64,000 nucleotides of DNA from Aphrophora alni (taxonomy: Eukaryota > Arthropoda > Insecta > Hemiptera > Aphrophoridae). This document shows, piece after piece, positions 1 through 11,144 of the stretch. A program made the translations under genes and the position numbers. The stretch lies in assembly GCA_963513935.1 (NCBI GenBank), contig OY740772.1, positions 99,157,340 to 99,221,339 on the forward strand, read 5' to 3'. Under the pieces are notes generated by a model, which did not search any database, had not been told where the DNA came from, and saw only the letters and a list, made by a program, of their open reading frames with translations. Every line of letters begins with the position of its first letter. The first letter of the stretch is position 1.

Positions 1-1140
1 TAAATATACATCAACAATAGTTGATTTTATTAGTATTTCCATGATTTATTTAAAAATTGATGGTTTCCGAATTTTTAAGAGATCACTGAAAATATTTCTG
101 CTAACAAAACCTCGTTATGTGTGAAAGAGTATTTAAATCGTAAATAAGTTGAATTAACTCATAATTATTGTTTTGTATTTTTATGTATTATAATGTTTTA
201 TTTTTTGTTTGTTATTTGTGTTTAGTATAATCTTACCAGTTTTATATGTTTTTTAACGTTTTGTGACAATAAACTAAACCGAGAGGTATTTTACCTTTCA
301 CAACTAGAAAAAAATTGTTTCTTTGTTAATAATTGTGAAAAAACAAATCTAAGCTTTGAAAAATCTTCGTTTGGGTCTAAACTTTTACTTTCTTTTATGA
401 AAACTTTTCCCTTAGGGAGGGGGAGTTGTGGAGATAAACTCAAATATATAAAATGGTAAACTTGTGTAATACATTGTAAACATCGTACTGAGTAGAGGAT
501 GATATATCGAATGAAAACGTAATTTCTTTAAGCGAATCAAAAATAATTGATGGTTAAAATTTTTTAACAGAATTTTCTTTAATACCGATCTGTTTTTAAC
601 AGACATTGTAAGTTTTATTATTATAAATAGAAAGTGGGTTTCCCCCCCCCCCAGACACTTCAGCCTATGAGACTTTGTGTAGTTCTAGAGATTGTGAGAA
701 TCCTCGGACATCGTTAATTGGGAAGTATTTCTATTAATTAAGATAAACTATCCTACTCGTTCATTTCAAAACCAAATAAAAATAAACCAAAACTAATCGT
801 CACAAAAACTGTCATGTTAGTAGTTGTCAATCGAAAAATGAAAATAAATTATTGGCACCGTCATGGAAATCTATGTATTTAATAAAAGTCTAAACTTATT
901 TTCCTAAAACGTGTTCCCAGTGTAAATCGTATTTAATTAAAATTGAGCTTTTAATGACAGCTGTCTATGTTTTATTTTCTTACTGAACCATCCATTTAGA
1001 TCATTAATCTTCAAATTCACTAAAATTTTAACAAAATCTGAAGAGCCGATTTTGAGAATGGTCGATTTTTTGTTATTTTACCGATAACGCAAGAATCGGC
1101 GTTTTTGGAAAGATGTTTTTTTTTTATCTCTTCTTGATTA
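1..1140. other. AT-rich non-coding stretch with small repeat fragments
   Basis: No supported gene. A C-homopolymer lies near 642-652. A short reverse fragment of the dispersed repeat R1 (complement of its CCTCTCGG segment) is visible around 258-310, and a family B-like phrase (GAGCCGATTTTGAGAATGG) around 1042-1060. Short open frames here are AT-rich and carry no recognisable protein pattern. Confidence 0.6.
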
Positions 1141-1300
1141 AATTGAAAAAAAAACCTCTGAGTCATGATCGTTTTATAAAAGAAAGACCAAAAAAGTTGA
1201 TCAAAAAAGACTCAATAGTAAATATGAAGAGAGGGATCTAACCCAAGACTACACGTAAGAATGTGGGTTTACTTATTATCGGCAACCCATACTCATTATA
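1141..1300 (+). repeat. R1 dispersed repeat, diverged partial copy
   Basis: The copy shares the ordered R1 landmarks: AACCTCTGAGTCATGATCG, then a TTATAAAAGAAAGA segment, then GGGATCTAACCCAAGACTACA. The 3' portion is badly diverged. R1 is defined here only by comparison among copies inside this window; I cannot name it from a database. Confidence 0.7.
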
Positions 1301-1319
1301 AATGTGCCCTTAAGGGTAG

Positions 1320-1680
1320 GATACGTTTTTGGGGGTCTTTCGAAGCTACCTTGAAGCAAAATTTGAAAATTGTTATAGTCGATTTTGAAAAAATAAAATA
1401 AATAATTCTTTCTCACGGCAGCTACCCTCAATTTCGAGTTATTAAATAAATGTATGAATATATCTCTAGATATAGCCAAAATTATGCCACATACCAAATT
1501 TGATTAAAATCTGTGAACGCGTTTGGACTGTAGAAGACTCCACATCGACAGAGGGATATTTGCGTAAAAACTCAACATTGATTTTTTTGAACCATCACGT
1601 ATCTTTCTCTATGTTATTTGCATGTATGTGAGAAAGTAATAGAGGACTTATGATCACCCTGTATACATATTTTAATCACG
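1320..1680 (+). repeat. Family B dispersed repeat fragment
   Basis: Contains the recurring phrases AAATTTGATTAAAATCTGTG, TTGGACTGTAGAAGACTCC and AAAAACTCAACATTGATTTT. These recur in the same order around 32200 and 63000. It is non-coding and its element class is unknown. Confidence 0.55.
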
Positions 1681-2190
1681 ATAAACATTTCACACAACAG
1701 TTAATTCTACGGTAAAACACCAAGAAGCAACAGACATTTTTCAAACGCTTCTTTGGCAAAACAGGAAATTACAATATCAGGGAGACGGGTTCTTTGTTGA
1801 CAGATTCGTTTTTAATTTGAAAATTGAATAAAAGCCGTTCTCCAAACATTTTATTATATAAGTTTTTAATAATGCTTTGATGGTGGTATTTCAATTCTTT
1901 TAATTTTTAATTAGAATTTCCTGTCAACAATCTTGTCTCTACGTACTTTGTTCAAAGATAATTTTATATTTTATTTTCCCACTTCAGTAAACAATGGTTC
2001 CTGTTTTATTGGCAAGCTTCACCAGTTTTGTGAAACTTTTAACTAAAACTTATACTCACAAAAAATTTTAAAAAAGAAGTTATTTTCTCCTGGTTGGTGA
2101 CGCTATAAAAACGAGTAAAAGTGTAAAACTTTCAATTTAAATAAAATTATTTATTTGTAGGCCTATATGTTGAAGGATAGCGAAGATATT

Positions 2191-2193
<3 letters not shown>

Positions 2194-2222
<29 letters not shown>
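2194..2222. repeat. Poly-A tract
   Basis: Uninterrupted run of about 29 A residues. It could be the tail of a retroposed sequence, but no target duplication was identified. Confidence 0.9.
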
Positions 2223-2224
<2 letters not shown>

Positions 2225-2296
2225 AATGCTTGATAACTTACTAGTACAGGCGAAACTTTTTTTTGGTCAACGAATACTCAACTTGATAACTATTTT

Positions 2297-2575
2297 GAAA
2301 GTTGATTGATAAGCGATAATGGATCAAGGAAAGCTCCAAGAATTTGTTTTATTTAGCAAATAGATTGCTAAGTGCTAGAGGATCAAAGAAAGCTCCAAGA
2401 ATTAGTTTTATTTTGAAAGTAGATTTGTAAGTGCTAGAGGATCAAGGAAAGCTCCAAGAATTCGTTTTATTTTGATAGTGGATTCTTAAGGATCAAAGAA
2501 AGCTCCAAGAATTTGTTTTATTTTGAAAGTAGATTGGTAAGGATCAAAGAAACCTCCAAGAATTTGTTTTATTTC
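2297..2575. repeat. Minisatellite, five units of 59 or 51 bp
   Basis: The core phrase AGCTCCAAGAATTNGTTTTA recurs starting near 2332, 2391, 2450, 2501 and 2552 (the last unit reads ACCTCC). Spacings are therefore 59, 59, 51 and 51 bp. The long and short units differ by an 8-nt insertion (TGCTAGAG). The array ends exactly where an open frame on the other strand ends (2574). Confidence 0.85.
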
Positions 2576-2813
2576 AGCCAGAAATCGAAGAATTTCGGGC
2601 TGCTAAAGATTTTATAGGAACTAACTGGTTGAGAGTTAAGAGCGTAACACAGGTCTGGTGAGTTTCCCAAACTAACAACGAATTGTTTGGCGTGATATTA
2701 TAGCTGTTATCGTCGCCTGGCCAGTCTGACCTCACTATTGGCATATCCTCTTGCGTCAGAACACGATCATATGATTCTTGTGGCAGATTGCGCCATTTCC
2801 GCAACTCCATCAC
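2574..2813 (-). CDS. Unclassified 79-codon open frame, coding-like but unproven
   Basis: Uninterrupted minus-strand frame of 79 codons starting with two ATGs. Base composition is less AT-biased than its neighbours and the amino-acid mix is ordinary (for example ELRKWRNLPQESYDRVL and VRSDWPGDDNSYNITPN), without the Phe/Asn/Ile/Lys excess of chance frames nearby. I do not recognise a family. The upstream part could continue in frame beyond the ATG, so it may be an exon or a transposon gene fragment. Its 3' end abuts the 59/51-bp minisatellite. Alternatives are a chance frame or a piece of a mobile-element gene. Confidence 0.25.
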   Translation of the reverse strand: MMELRKWRNLPQESYDRVLTQEDMPIVRSDWPGDDNSYNITPNNSLLVWETHQTCVTLLTLNQLVPIKSLAARNSSISG

Positions 2814-3054
2814 CTCTTCATGTTCCAGAGTATTTTAATCTGTAGACCACTTAAATAAAGTAAAGCTATTATAGTTTCGATGGCTACTGTAGGGTGCTTC
2901 TGAAAGATCCTGAAATACAAGTTCAGGTCAATCTTTGGAGATTTAGTATGTCCCTTCACACTTTACATATCAAACTAAATTAATGTGTGAAGTGATTTTT
3001 CGACCTTCCCGAATACAGTGATTCATCATCATGTGATTATAAAATATTTTAATA

Positions 3055-3700
3055 AATTGATTGGCACCATCATGGAACTTACCTAACCCCGTCATGCAAT
3101 TTAATACAAGAAGATCCTCTAAAATGTAATGCTCTTGTGGGTTGTAGGAAATGTTAAATTGTATTGTTAGATCAAGGAGTTTTATCTTGTAAAGTTTGTT
3201 TAAAACAGTTTCTGAATCTCGTAATTGTGTATATCACTACTGTTTTGACGTCGGCTAAGCCCTAAATATGTATATATTAAAGAAATTTCACTCGTGACGG
3301 TGTCTTGAACCTGCCAGATCTCGTCGCTATTCAAAAATCACATATTCTTGACAGGTCAGAGTTTGGAATGATATTTTTGACAATAACCTTTTGATTTGTC
3401 ATCATACAGCAAATTGTCAATGATATGAGCAAATTTGTTGCTAATTTAGTGTGTTATAAGTTGAATAACACACGAGATATGAAAGCAAAAAATTGATTAA
3501 ATGGTCGCCATTTTGACATTTTAAATTCGATTTTTCTAAATTTCAGCAGGGTTCTATATGACGCCACTGTAGGTCCCTACACCAAATTTTATGTTCCTTC
3601 CTTTATTTATGAGACAGCTATTCATCTACAGACAACAATGGATGCGCATGTCATGTAGAGAATCACTTTTTCCATGAAACGAAAAGATCTGTCAAAAAAG
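3055..3700 (+). repeat. Family C dispersed repeat, long copy
   Basis: Shares with copies at 18397-19875, 21005-21410, 22045-22440 and others the ordered phrases GGCACCATCATGGAACTTAC, ATCCTCTAAAATGTAATG, AACCTGCCAGATCTCG, TTTGACAATAACCTTTTG, ATAACACACGAGATATGAA and GGTCGCCATTTTGACATTTTA. No open frame spans it. It is a long non-autonomous element or the decayed remains of one. Confidence 0.75.
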
Positions 3701-3709
3701 GGAGGTAAC

Positions 3710-5960
3710 CCTGTATACTGTGATCTAAGAATGTTTTCTTCCTTACAAATATGACGTTTTATATTGTGTTTAAAAATATATACAATTTAAGTAACACTCC
3801 TCACACGTTAGTGTTTACAGATTTACATTGCAGTTTGCCTGTAATTTATTGAGCAAATTATCGACCTCTTCCGCAGTTGACTGTGTAATTCGAGGGAATT
3901 TATTGGCAAGAATGTTGGCAGCATTGCAAGACGATGGTGGTTATCCTTGTAAACCTGCTCTCTTCGGCATTGCATTGCATTCTTTCGCAAGTGGTTACTT
4001 TCTTCTGTTTGTGGTGTTGCAACTGTTAATGAAATAAACCGTCCAAATATATTGCACTAACTTTTTCGCACGGCCAACAACAACAACACTAAAACAACCT
4101 TAAAAAAAAATCTCTACTTGAGTACCCTGTGGAGATTAGTTTTAACGGAATTCTTCTTACTTAAATTTGTTTGAAATTACGTTTTAAAATATTTGATCTT
4201 TATCTGTATATTTAAGTAGAGCCTAAACTTGAGTCACGCGTGTCAAACTTAACTTTCAATCAAATTTTCAATAACGGCGCTCAATGTACATATTTTCGTT
4301 TTCTACCATTTTGTCATTAGCATAATTTTATATTACTTACAACCTATACTCTATAACATCTTCACAGCTGAACTTCCAGAGATACGACACACATCTCTTG
4401 CTATTTATGCTGATGATAACAGTTGTACTTTCATACTGTTAAAAGTAACACTAAATACTTTTGGGAAACCATATTTAGTGGATTTTTTGTATTACATTGT
4501 ATTATCGGGATGGGTACGTACCATGATGGCCCCATCAACTTGTTTCATTATACATGGTAGTGATGAATCTTCCATTTGATTTACACATTCAGTGCATTTC
4601 GTATACTACCATCTCTTTACGCTTTAAATCACAATCCACCCCTATAACCCACTCTTAATCTGTCTCTAAAAGAAAGAAAAACAATATCCCAGATTACATT
4701 TCATACATCAGTACAGGTATCCTGTGGGTTGTATATTATCGGGTTTCAGTAACAATGGCGTACACACTCAAATGGTAAATGGATCCTATGGTGGTATGAA
4801 TAGATTTTTGTTTTAGGTGAATGATAACTAAGTTATCCATTTTTCTTAACGCAACTTATAAATTCTCAGTAATTGGCCAACAAGACTCAGAGGTTGTCAA
4901 CAGTTATTCCCTTTTTTGGTCGAGTAGATGTTAAATTTCTGGGGGAAAAAATACAAAATCTTAAATTTTTGAGTGTTTGTAGTCAATTACCAAGACATAT
5001 TGTTTATCGTTCGGTTACTTTTTGCTCTAAAATAAAGTGAATGGTTTTCTAAATTCTATACTGACGCCATTTTGAATATGAACAGCACGTTTATAAGTTC
5101 ACTGGAAAAGTTAGGTTAGGTTTGGTTTGGTTATGTTATATTATTTTGATTATGTACCTTTGTGGTACTCTGGAAAAGGTTACACAAATTTCGAATACCA
5201 AATATAGACACATCTCATTAATTTTAGACGTTAACAATTTATTTAAAAATACACGAAAGGGAAGACAGAATTAAAACAATTTCGAACATACATTTATAGG
5301 ATCTTGTTAACAAACTTTTATGTAATAACTCCCAAATTTTGTTCATATATTCTTGTGTATATATAGTTCTCTTTACAAAAATTATTCCACATTTTGCACT
5401 AGATATACACATACGATGTAATCAAAAATGTTACAAACTCCATTGTTCTCTTTTATTTAACGTGTTCATTGGATTGTAGGTTATCTCAGTTTTGGGGCGT
5501 TGCCTAAGGGGACACCGGTGAGATATGAAACGTGGAACCGCCTCCCCAAAGTTTTTATTGGTAAGGTAGCCGGCGTATCTCTCTCTAATAACAAGCTGTC
5601 TTTACTGTTTAATTTGACATGGGACTAATACGACAATATGAAAAATTATGAAAACTTTTTTATAACTCCAGCTTTTACGTGTTTTTACTTTTTCATTAAA
5701 ACAAATTGTAGAGGAAATGCGATGGTTAAAATAAATCGATATCGCGTAGTTTTCGTCTACACCGAGTGTTATTTAATGTGTCTGTCTGTCGTATGTGCAG
5801 TCCAAACGTGTGGACCGATTTTTATGAAATTATTTATATTTTGGTCCTATCTTGGAACTTTTTTTATCATTTTATAATTTAAAGTTTTGAGGCCACCATA
5901 AAAATTGTGATTCTATTAAATTCGGCTCCAAGGATACGTATTACAGTTATTTTATTATTA
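3710..5960. other. Intergenic or intronic DNA, no supported gene
   Basis: AT-rich unique-looking sequence. A short GGTTA-like run (AAGTTAGGTTAGGTTTGG) lies near 5107-5124. The short open frames here (for example at 3828-4037 and 5638-5877) are rich in Phe, Leu and Cys and match nothing I recognise, so I treat them as chance. Confidence 0.6.
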
Positions 5961-5974
5961 TTAATCTGTTCACG

Positions 5975-6610
5975 CAATATTGTTCTCAGTTCACTAAATA
6001 AACGCACTCAGCTTATTTTTAATAACTGCACAGGTAAACTTATTACCTTTTGTAAAACAATCTAAGGGAATCTCCCCTTGTGTAAAGAATCATGATTGCT
6101 TTTTCCACAAGAAACTTTTCAGAAACCGCAAAATTAAATGGAAGCCAATAAAGCAAATATTGACGAAGTTTTAAAACAATTCTAATTAAACAGAACAAAG
6201 TGGACCAACTCCGTTAATGAAATATTGAAAGAAAGAGAAGATGTTTTACTTTGCTTTTTGTGTGCTTTAAGGATGTTCCCCTTAGGGACTCCTTTAGCAA
6301 GTAGCAGGGTTAGCAATCCCGAGGGAGCTGTATCTATACCTATTTTAATGTAGTCTTGGGCTATATCTCTCTCTTTCATCTATGCTATCATGACAAAGAA
6401 TCCAAAGTAGTCGCTCTTAGAGTATTCCAAAGGGAAGGGTTTTTATTTTATATTCTTTTCTTCTTATTATTTATAAAACGATCATGATAAGAGGTGTTTT
6501 CCCTTTATACAATAAAAATAATAATTAAGGATGTATTCATTTTATTTTATTGCAATTAATGTGAAGAAAATATTGCTTTTTGTCACGTGTGTACCGTATG
6601 TTATATTGGT
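5975..6610 (+). repeat. Family D copy 1, interrupted by an R1 insertion
   Basis: Aligns by eye over about 350 bp with 12485-12885. Shared phrases include AATCATGATTGCTTTTTCCA, AATTAAATGGAAGCCAATAA, CAAATATTGACNAAGTTTTA and GATGTATTNATTTTATTTTA. The alignment is broken only by 6277-6524, which is an R1 copy. The intact paralogue thus defines the ends of that insertion. Confidence 0.8.
6277..6524 (-). mobile_element. R1 element with 10-bp target duplication
   Basis: Reverse-orientation R1 copy of 248 bp bounded on both sides by TTAAGGATGT (6267-6276 and 6525-6534). The paralogous locus near 12785-12800 lacks the insert. Read on the minus strand it runs from a CCTCTTATCATGATCG segment to CCTCGGGATTGC and ends in CCCTAAGGGGA. 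No tRNA-type A or B box, poly-A tail or terminal inverted repeat is evident. The 10-bp duplication suits retroposition (SINE-like) or a transposase that makes 8-10-bp duplications. Confidence 0.75.
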
Positions 6611-6702
6611 ATAAATAAAAAAATAATAAATAATAAAATCCACTAATTTTTTCTGATATCTAATGATTACTACTTCATCAAATATGGATTTATAATTAGC
6701 AA

Positions 6703-6780
6703 CCCTCAGGGGCTCACTATAGTGAGTACGGCCTTGACAAATCTGGAAGGACTCTACACCTTTATTCATGTAGTTCACAA
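6703..6780 (-). repeat. R1 3'-end fragment
   Basis: Contains the complement of the R1 3' end: CCTCAGGGGCTCACTATAGT, GAGTACGGCCTTGACAA, CTCTACACC and CATGTAGT. The CTCACTATAGTGAG segment is a perfect 14-bp palindrome. Confidence 0.75.
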
Positions 6781-7380
6781 CAACAAAAATACATTTATTA
6801 TGTTAATAAGTAGGTTGCCCCCCCCCCTCTCTTTACCAGAAAGGTATTTATTACCTGTAAGAAATATTAAAACTGATTTCGACTGTAAAATCTCTCAAGT
6901 TTCACACTATAAATGATTTATATATTTCTTTCGTTAGATTTTCTGTAAACTTCATTTATTGAATTTAAAGTGATTCAATTTATAGCGCTCTAAATAATGT
7001 ATCTACTGTACAAACATACCATATTTCACTTTAGATTAACAAGTTGAAGATTCCACTCATGGAAACTGTAGAGATGTTTATTTAACAAAACCGTTTCCAC
7101 ACATTTCGACAAAGATTAGTTTTGTACTCGAGTTCAAATTGTATTCTCGTCGAGAAAGATGATTAAATAATATAATAAACCAATTATCTATACAATTACC
7201 AAGTAAGCCACTTTACTTAGTAACCGTTGGTTACACGTTATTAATCCTTAAACACAATTTAGTTCACTTTATGAATTCAAAATTTGTTTACCATCCTAAC
7301 TGCATTATAATTGTTACTCACAATTTAATTTGAATCATCATGAATATGTTAGAAAACACCATTTTGTTTTTTTAAAACAA
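6781..7380. other. AT-rich non-coding gap
   Basis: Includes a C-homopolymer near 6819-6827 and AT-rich sequence with no gene, RNA or repeat that I can support. Confidence 0.5.
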
Positions 7381-7384
7381 ATTG

Positions 7385-7625
7385 TTTACTTGTTTAAAAA
7401 AGGGGGAAAACCTTTCGGTCATCATCGTCGCATATTGAAAGGAAGAAAAAACGTAAATTAAATACTCCTGTCCCTCAAACACGTTAAAAACACCAGGTTC
7501 ATTAATTAACAAGAGTTGGTGAAAAGAGGCATGATAGGAAAGATACAAGAGAGGGATCTAACTCAAAAATACAAGAAAAAGGTGTAGATCAAGCTAACCC
7601 CTCGGTATCGCCATGCCCGTACAGT
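7385..7625 (+). repeat. R1 dispersed repeat, near full length
   Basis: Landmarks in order: GAAAACCTTTCGGTCATCAT, AACAAGAGTTGGTGAAAAG, GAGAGGGATCTAACTCAAAA, GTGTAGATCAAGCTAACCCC and GCCATGCCCGTAC. Confidence 0.85.
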
Positions 7626-7839
7626 TAGTAAGATTTAGCGTGACCTCTGTCATTGAGATGCGCAGTTGTCTATGAGCAGGTAGTGGGTGAAACACTGAGC
7701 GTAGTCTTGCAGTGAGTATTGTACTGTGCGTTTCAAAAACATTGGTTTGTTGTGTTGTGATGGAAAGTGAAAACGTTAGGAAAAAAGTAAAGTCCTCTAT
7801 AGTCAATCTCGCAAAATCATTTTTAAGGCAGCTTCTTTC

Positions 7840-8330
7840 CAATAAATTGGATAAGGGAAGAATTGAAGTTAAGTCCGAAATATTGCCAAATATGTTCACA
7901 TGCCAAATTTGATCAAAAGCCGATTCTGAGATGATCGCAATTCAACAAGACAACTACTTGATGATGGTCTTAAGACAACTACTTCCAAAAATTGGGGGGG
8001 GGGGAGAATTGAAGTAAAAAAGTGTCGAGATATGAACAAAATGCTCACATAACAAATTTGATCAAAATCATTTAATCCAATTTGAGAAGATCGTAATTTT
8101 TTTCTGAAGGCAGAAACCTAAAATAATGGAGGGGAGGGAAAGTCCCATGATATGCCCACACACAAAATTGTTAAAGCCGATTTTGAGAAGATCCTAATTT
8201 TTACTGAAGACAGAAACGTATAAAAGTGGGGGGGGGGAGAATTGAAGTAAAAAAATCTCGAGATATGCCTAGAATTGCTCACACACGAAATTTGATCAAA
8301 AACGGTTTACCAGTTTTATAGTAAAGCACT
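7840..8330 (+). repeat. Family B region with internal tandem repetition
   Basis: A unit of about 110-150 bp is repeated in diverged form. Each unit has GAATTGAAGT or a variant, an ATATGCCNANANTGCTCACA-like phrase, AAATTTGATCAAAA, and TTTGAGAAGATCNTAATTTT. Units begin near 7858, 8006, 8120 and 8238. G-homopolymers of nine or ten bases precede two of them. Confidence 0.65.
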
Positions 8331-8407
8331 CCACAGACGATAGACGAACATCATTTCATGTTTTATATAATGTGTTGTTAAGTATATGTTTAATAATGTA
8401 TTAACAC

Positions 8408-8440
8408 CTCAGTAGAGCTAGGATACTCCGAAACGCGTCA
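8408..8440 (+). ncRNA. Degenerate hammerhead-like motif
   Basis: CTCCGAAACGCGTC at 8426-8439 matches the second half of the motif seen intact at 19545-19589 (GAAA, tiny stem III ACGCGT, cleavage-site C). The first half (CAGTAGA near 8410) departs from CTGANGA, so I regard it as a decayed copy. Confidence 0.3.
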
Positions 8441-8444
8441 AAAG

Positions 8445-9040
8445 CGTAAAAGAAGTCACGTGACTGATAGAAAAATGGCAACAGTTGTATTCCAAAAATC
8501 TCTTTTCGATTCGGTGCTCCTCAAAACGTATAAACTCCCAAAAAACTCCTCGTTGATTTTTTGACCAATCATATAATTTTATACAGTATTACGTATGTAT
8601 AAGAGAGTAACACTGGCATGGTAATAATAAGAAAGGACAGTTTCTTATTAGCTATATAAATTATATTAATATACAGACCAACTCAATACAAAATTATAAA
8701 AATTACTTCTAGTTAAAATAATTTTACTAAACTATTATCGAATATAACAACAGGGAATTGGAAACAATAATACAATGACTTTATGGTAACATCGTTTAAT
8801 ATTTGTAACCAAGCAAAGCTGTTTTGTTTCAAGTGATTAATGAGCCGGAATTTGTTAATTAAAAGGACGATCCTGTATTTCACTGGTGAAATGTGTAATC
8901 GAATTCATTGTAATACTCATAATTTTAATAATACTATTTGCAGTTTATGTGAAATGCATAATTTACAGGATTTCCAAACAGTCTCTGCTCACCTCATATT
9001 TACAATAAAGGAAACGCGAAAATATATCAAGGGCAAGTTG
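8445..9040. other. Non-coding gap
   Basis: The left part (to about 8610) carries family B-like phrases (ACTCCTCGTTGATTTTTTGA). The rest is AT-rich with no supported gene. Confidence 0.5.
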
Positions 9041-9049
9041 ATACTTTGA

Positions 9050-9680
9050 TTATAATTTATTTGTTTTTAACATTGAACTAAATAAAGTACATAACTTATT
9101 TTGGAATTAAACGGGATTTTATTAAAAAGTGTTAAAATTAAGACAAATTTTTACTTGTTAGGTTTATTAAGACAGGTTTGCGAAGTGGCCGCCATTCTCT
9201 TCCTGGAGAAGCAGGGGCCTTTCTATGCTATGCGCGGCATTTCTTAACGTGTTGAAATTTATCTCAGCTACGTTTTGAATAATTGCTCCTTTTAGTTCCT
9301 ACGATTTCATTTCTTACAATCGAAGGTCTTCCCTAGCCTCTTTGTATCTTCCAACGGACCCGGTGGTTTCAAACTTAACAAACAAACTTTATAACTGGCT
9401 ACGCTGCAGGGTCCGTCCCTCAAACCTTTACGAGTACAAAACTTTCTGCGTTCACATTAATAATAACAGTGAATAAATACTAAGAGTGTTTGTGAAGGTA
9501 AAGTCATGTAAAATGTAATGGAATTTAAGAATAATCAATTAATTAATTTTAAACTACTACAAGTTTACCATCTATTATATTCCTGAGTGGAAATCAGTCA
9601 ACTATGAGAAAACTCGTTGCTATAGCAACAAATAAATGAACAGCTCATCTTTAAAATATCAATTATATATGATAACGAAA
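9050..9680 (-). pseudogene. Tc1/mariner-type transposase relic, internally deleted
   Basis: On the minus strand, 9290-9440 encodes in broken frames the helix-turn-helix part of a Tc1/mariner-type transposase, including a GRPSIVRNEIVG-like stretch (9300-9335). About 50-100 bp further along the coding direction, 9155-9240 encodes LLLQEENGGHFA, which resembles the C-terminal NGGHFEH ending of the same protein class. The catalytic core between them is missing. Stops and frameshifts abound. A second copy at 61543-62225 shows the same N-to-C junction, so the deletion predates the spread of this non-autonomous form. Shared flanks include GTTGCTATNGCAACAAA. Confidence 0.7.
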
Positions 9681-10019
9681 CCAGAACCATTTAATTATAG
9701 ATTACTTTTTTTTACTTATAGATCACTTACTTTTCAAAGACTAATATAAATACTAGTATCAGGCAGTTACTTCCTATTAATAGTTTCAATCTGCCTATAT
9801 GTAGATGGCGTTAGATCCTGGCGGATAACTGCCAACCAATCACATTGAGCCTATTAGGGAGGCGTACGTTTCTAATTAAGCATTGAGGAGTATTGAGAGT
9901 AAACATAAGACGGACAAAGATCCCGGGGTTTGTAACGCAGTGCGACAGTTAATTCAGAAAACCCGGGAATCCATGTGGTGGTTCCAGATCTGAAAAACCA
10001 TCAATACTGACAAAGGGGA

Positions 10020-10465
10020 AAGGTTTGGTTTGGTTAGGAAAGTGTTGGAAATCTCAAAAAGCAAGTTCCAAACCACAGTCTATCCACCTTTAAAAATAAT
10101 TTGAACCCTTAATATGCGTAGAAAAAGGTTAGGTTAGGTTAGGTTAGGTTAGGTTAGGAAAGTATTGGAAATCTCAAAAAGCAAGTTCCAAAGCACAGTC
10201 TATCCACCTTTAAAAATAATTTGAACTCTTAAAATGCGTAAAAAAGGTTAGGTTAGGTTAGGAAAGTGTTGGAAATCTCAAAAAGCAAGTTCTAAAGCAC
10301 AGTCTATCCACCTTTAAAAATAATTTGAACCCTTAATATGCGTAGAAAAAGGTTAGGTTAGGTTAGGTTAGGTTAGGAAAGTGTTGGAAATCTCAAAAAG
10401 CAAGTTCCAAAGCACAGTCTATCCACCTTTAAAAAATAATTTGAACCCTAATATGCGTAAAAAAG
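10020..10465. repeat. GGTTA-bearing minisatellite, four units of about 104-120 bp
   Basis: Each unit joins a variable run of GGTTA pentamers to a constant block: GGAAAGTGTTGGAAATCTC, AAAAGCAAGTTCCAAAGCAC, AGTCTATCCACCTTTAAAAA and ATAATTTGAACCCTTAATAT. The GGAAAG landmark falls at 10037, 10157, 10261 and 10376. Unit length varies mainly with pentamer number. TTAGG is the ancestral insect telomere repeat, so these are interstitial telomere-type pentamers. Confidence 0.85.
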
Positions 10466-10469
10466 CCGA

Positions 10470-11140
10470 TAGTTATCCCAGTTTTGGTTCATGAGTTAGC
10501 GTTAAAAATATTCGGCCTTGGAATACGTAATTTCTCAAAATCTTTTCTATCGATTACGTTCAAATTTTAATGAAACGTGAAGATATTTTTCCAAAGACAG
10601 CGGCAACTACAGAACTGACAGTATTGTTTATCGTCTGTGAATGTACTGTATTTTGATATGTTTTACATTTTCTGTTAAACTTTATTATATAAAATTGTAT
10701 TGGATTAAATGAAAGGACTAGGCGGTCCTAAAATAAGGGCATAATTTATCCATCTATCCTATAAGCGACTAAGTAAGTTGGATGTCTCCATTGTCTTAAA
10801 ACCGTTTCATTTCGAAGTAATTTATATCAATAAAGCTAGTTTTAGAGTGATAAGTATTGGAGGGGAGATGTTAGGTCACGTGACAGTCAACGTGACGTTG
10901 GTTACCATGGTAACGTTGAAGTCGGAAGCAATAATTATTTATTAAATTGAATCCGATTAACTGTATGCGTCTTGTCTAACTTCAGTTTAAGCTTACAGCT
11001 GCTGAATAATTTACGTGGCGTACAAACTTTGAATACATATGTTTTGATTGATTGATACAATGTGCACGGTATCATTTTAATATCCAAATGGTAGTTAATG
11101 GGTTACCAAATGTTCTTCCATTTTGTTTTTGTTTGTTCGT
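10470..11140. other. Non-coding gap with a family B fragment
   Basis: 10485-10620 has family B phrases (CGATTACGTTCAAATTTTAA near 10551). The remainder has no recognisable feature apart from short palindromic stretches such as GTTACCATGGTAAC near 10900. Confidence 0.5.
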
Positions 11141-11144
11141 TTTA

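Noticed and set aside
6708..6728. CTCACTATAG, identical to part of the T7 phage promoter
   Set aside because: It is part of the perfect palindrome CTCACTATAGTGAG within R1 and recurs in diverged form in other copies. No phage context exists.
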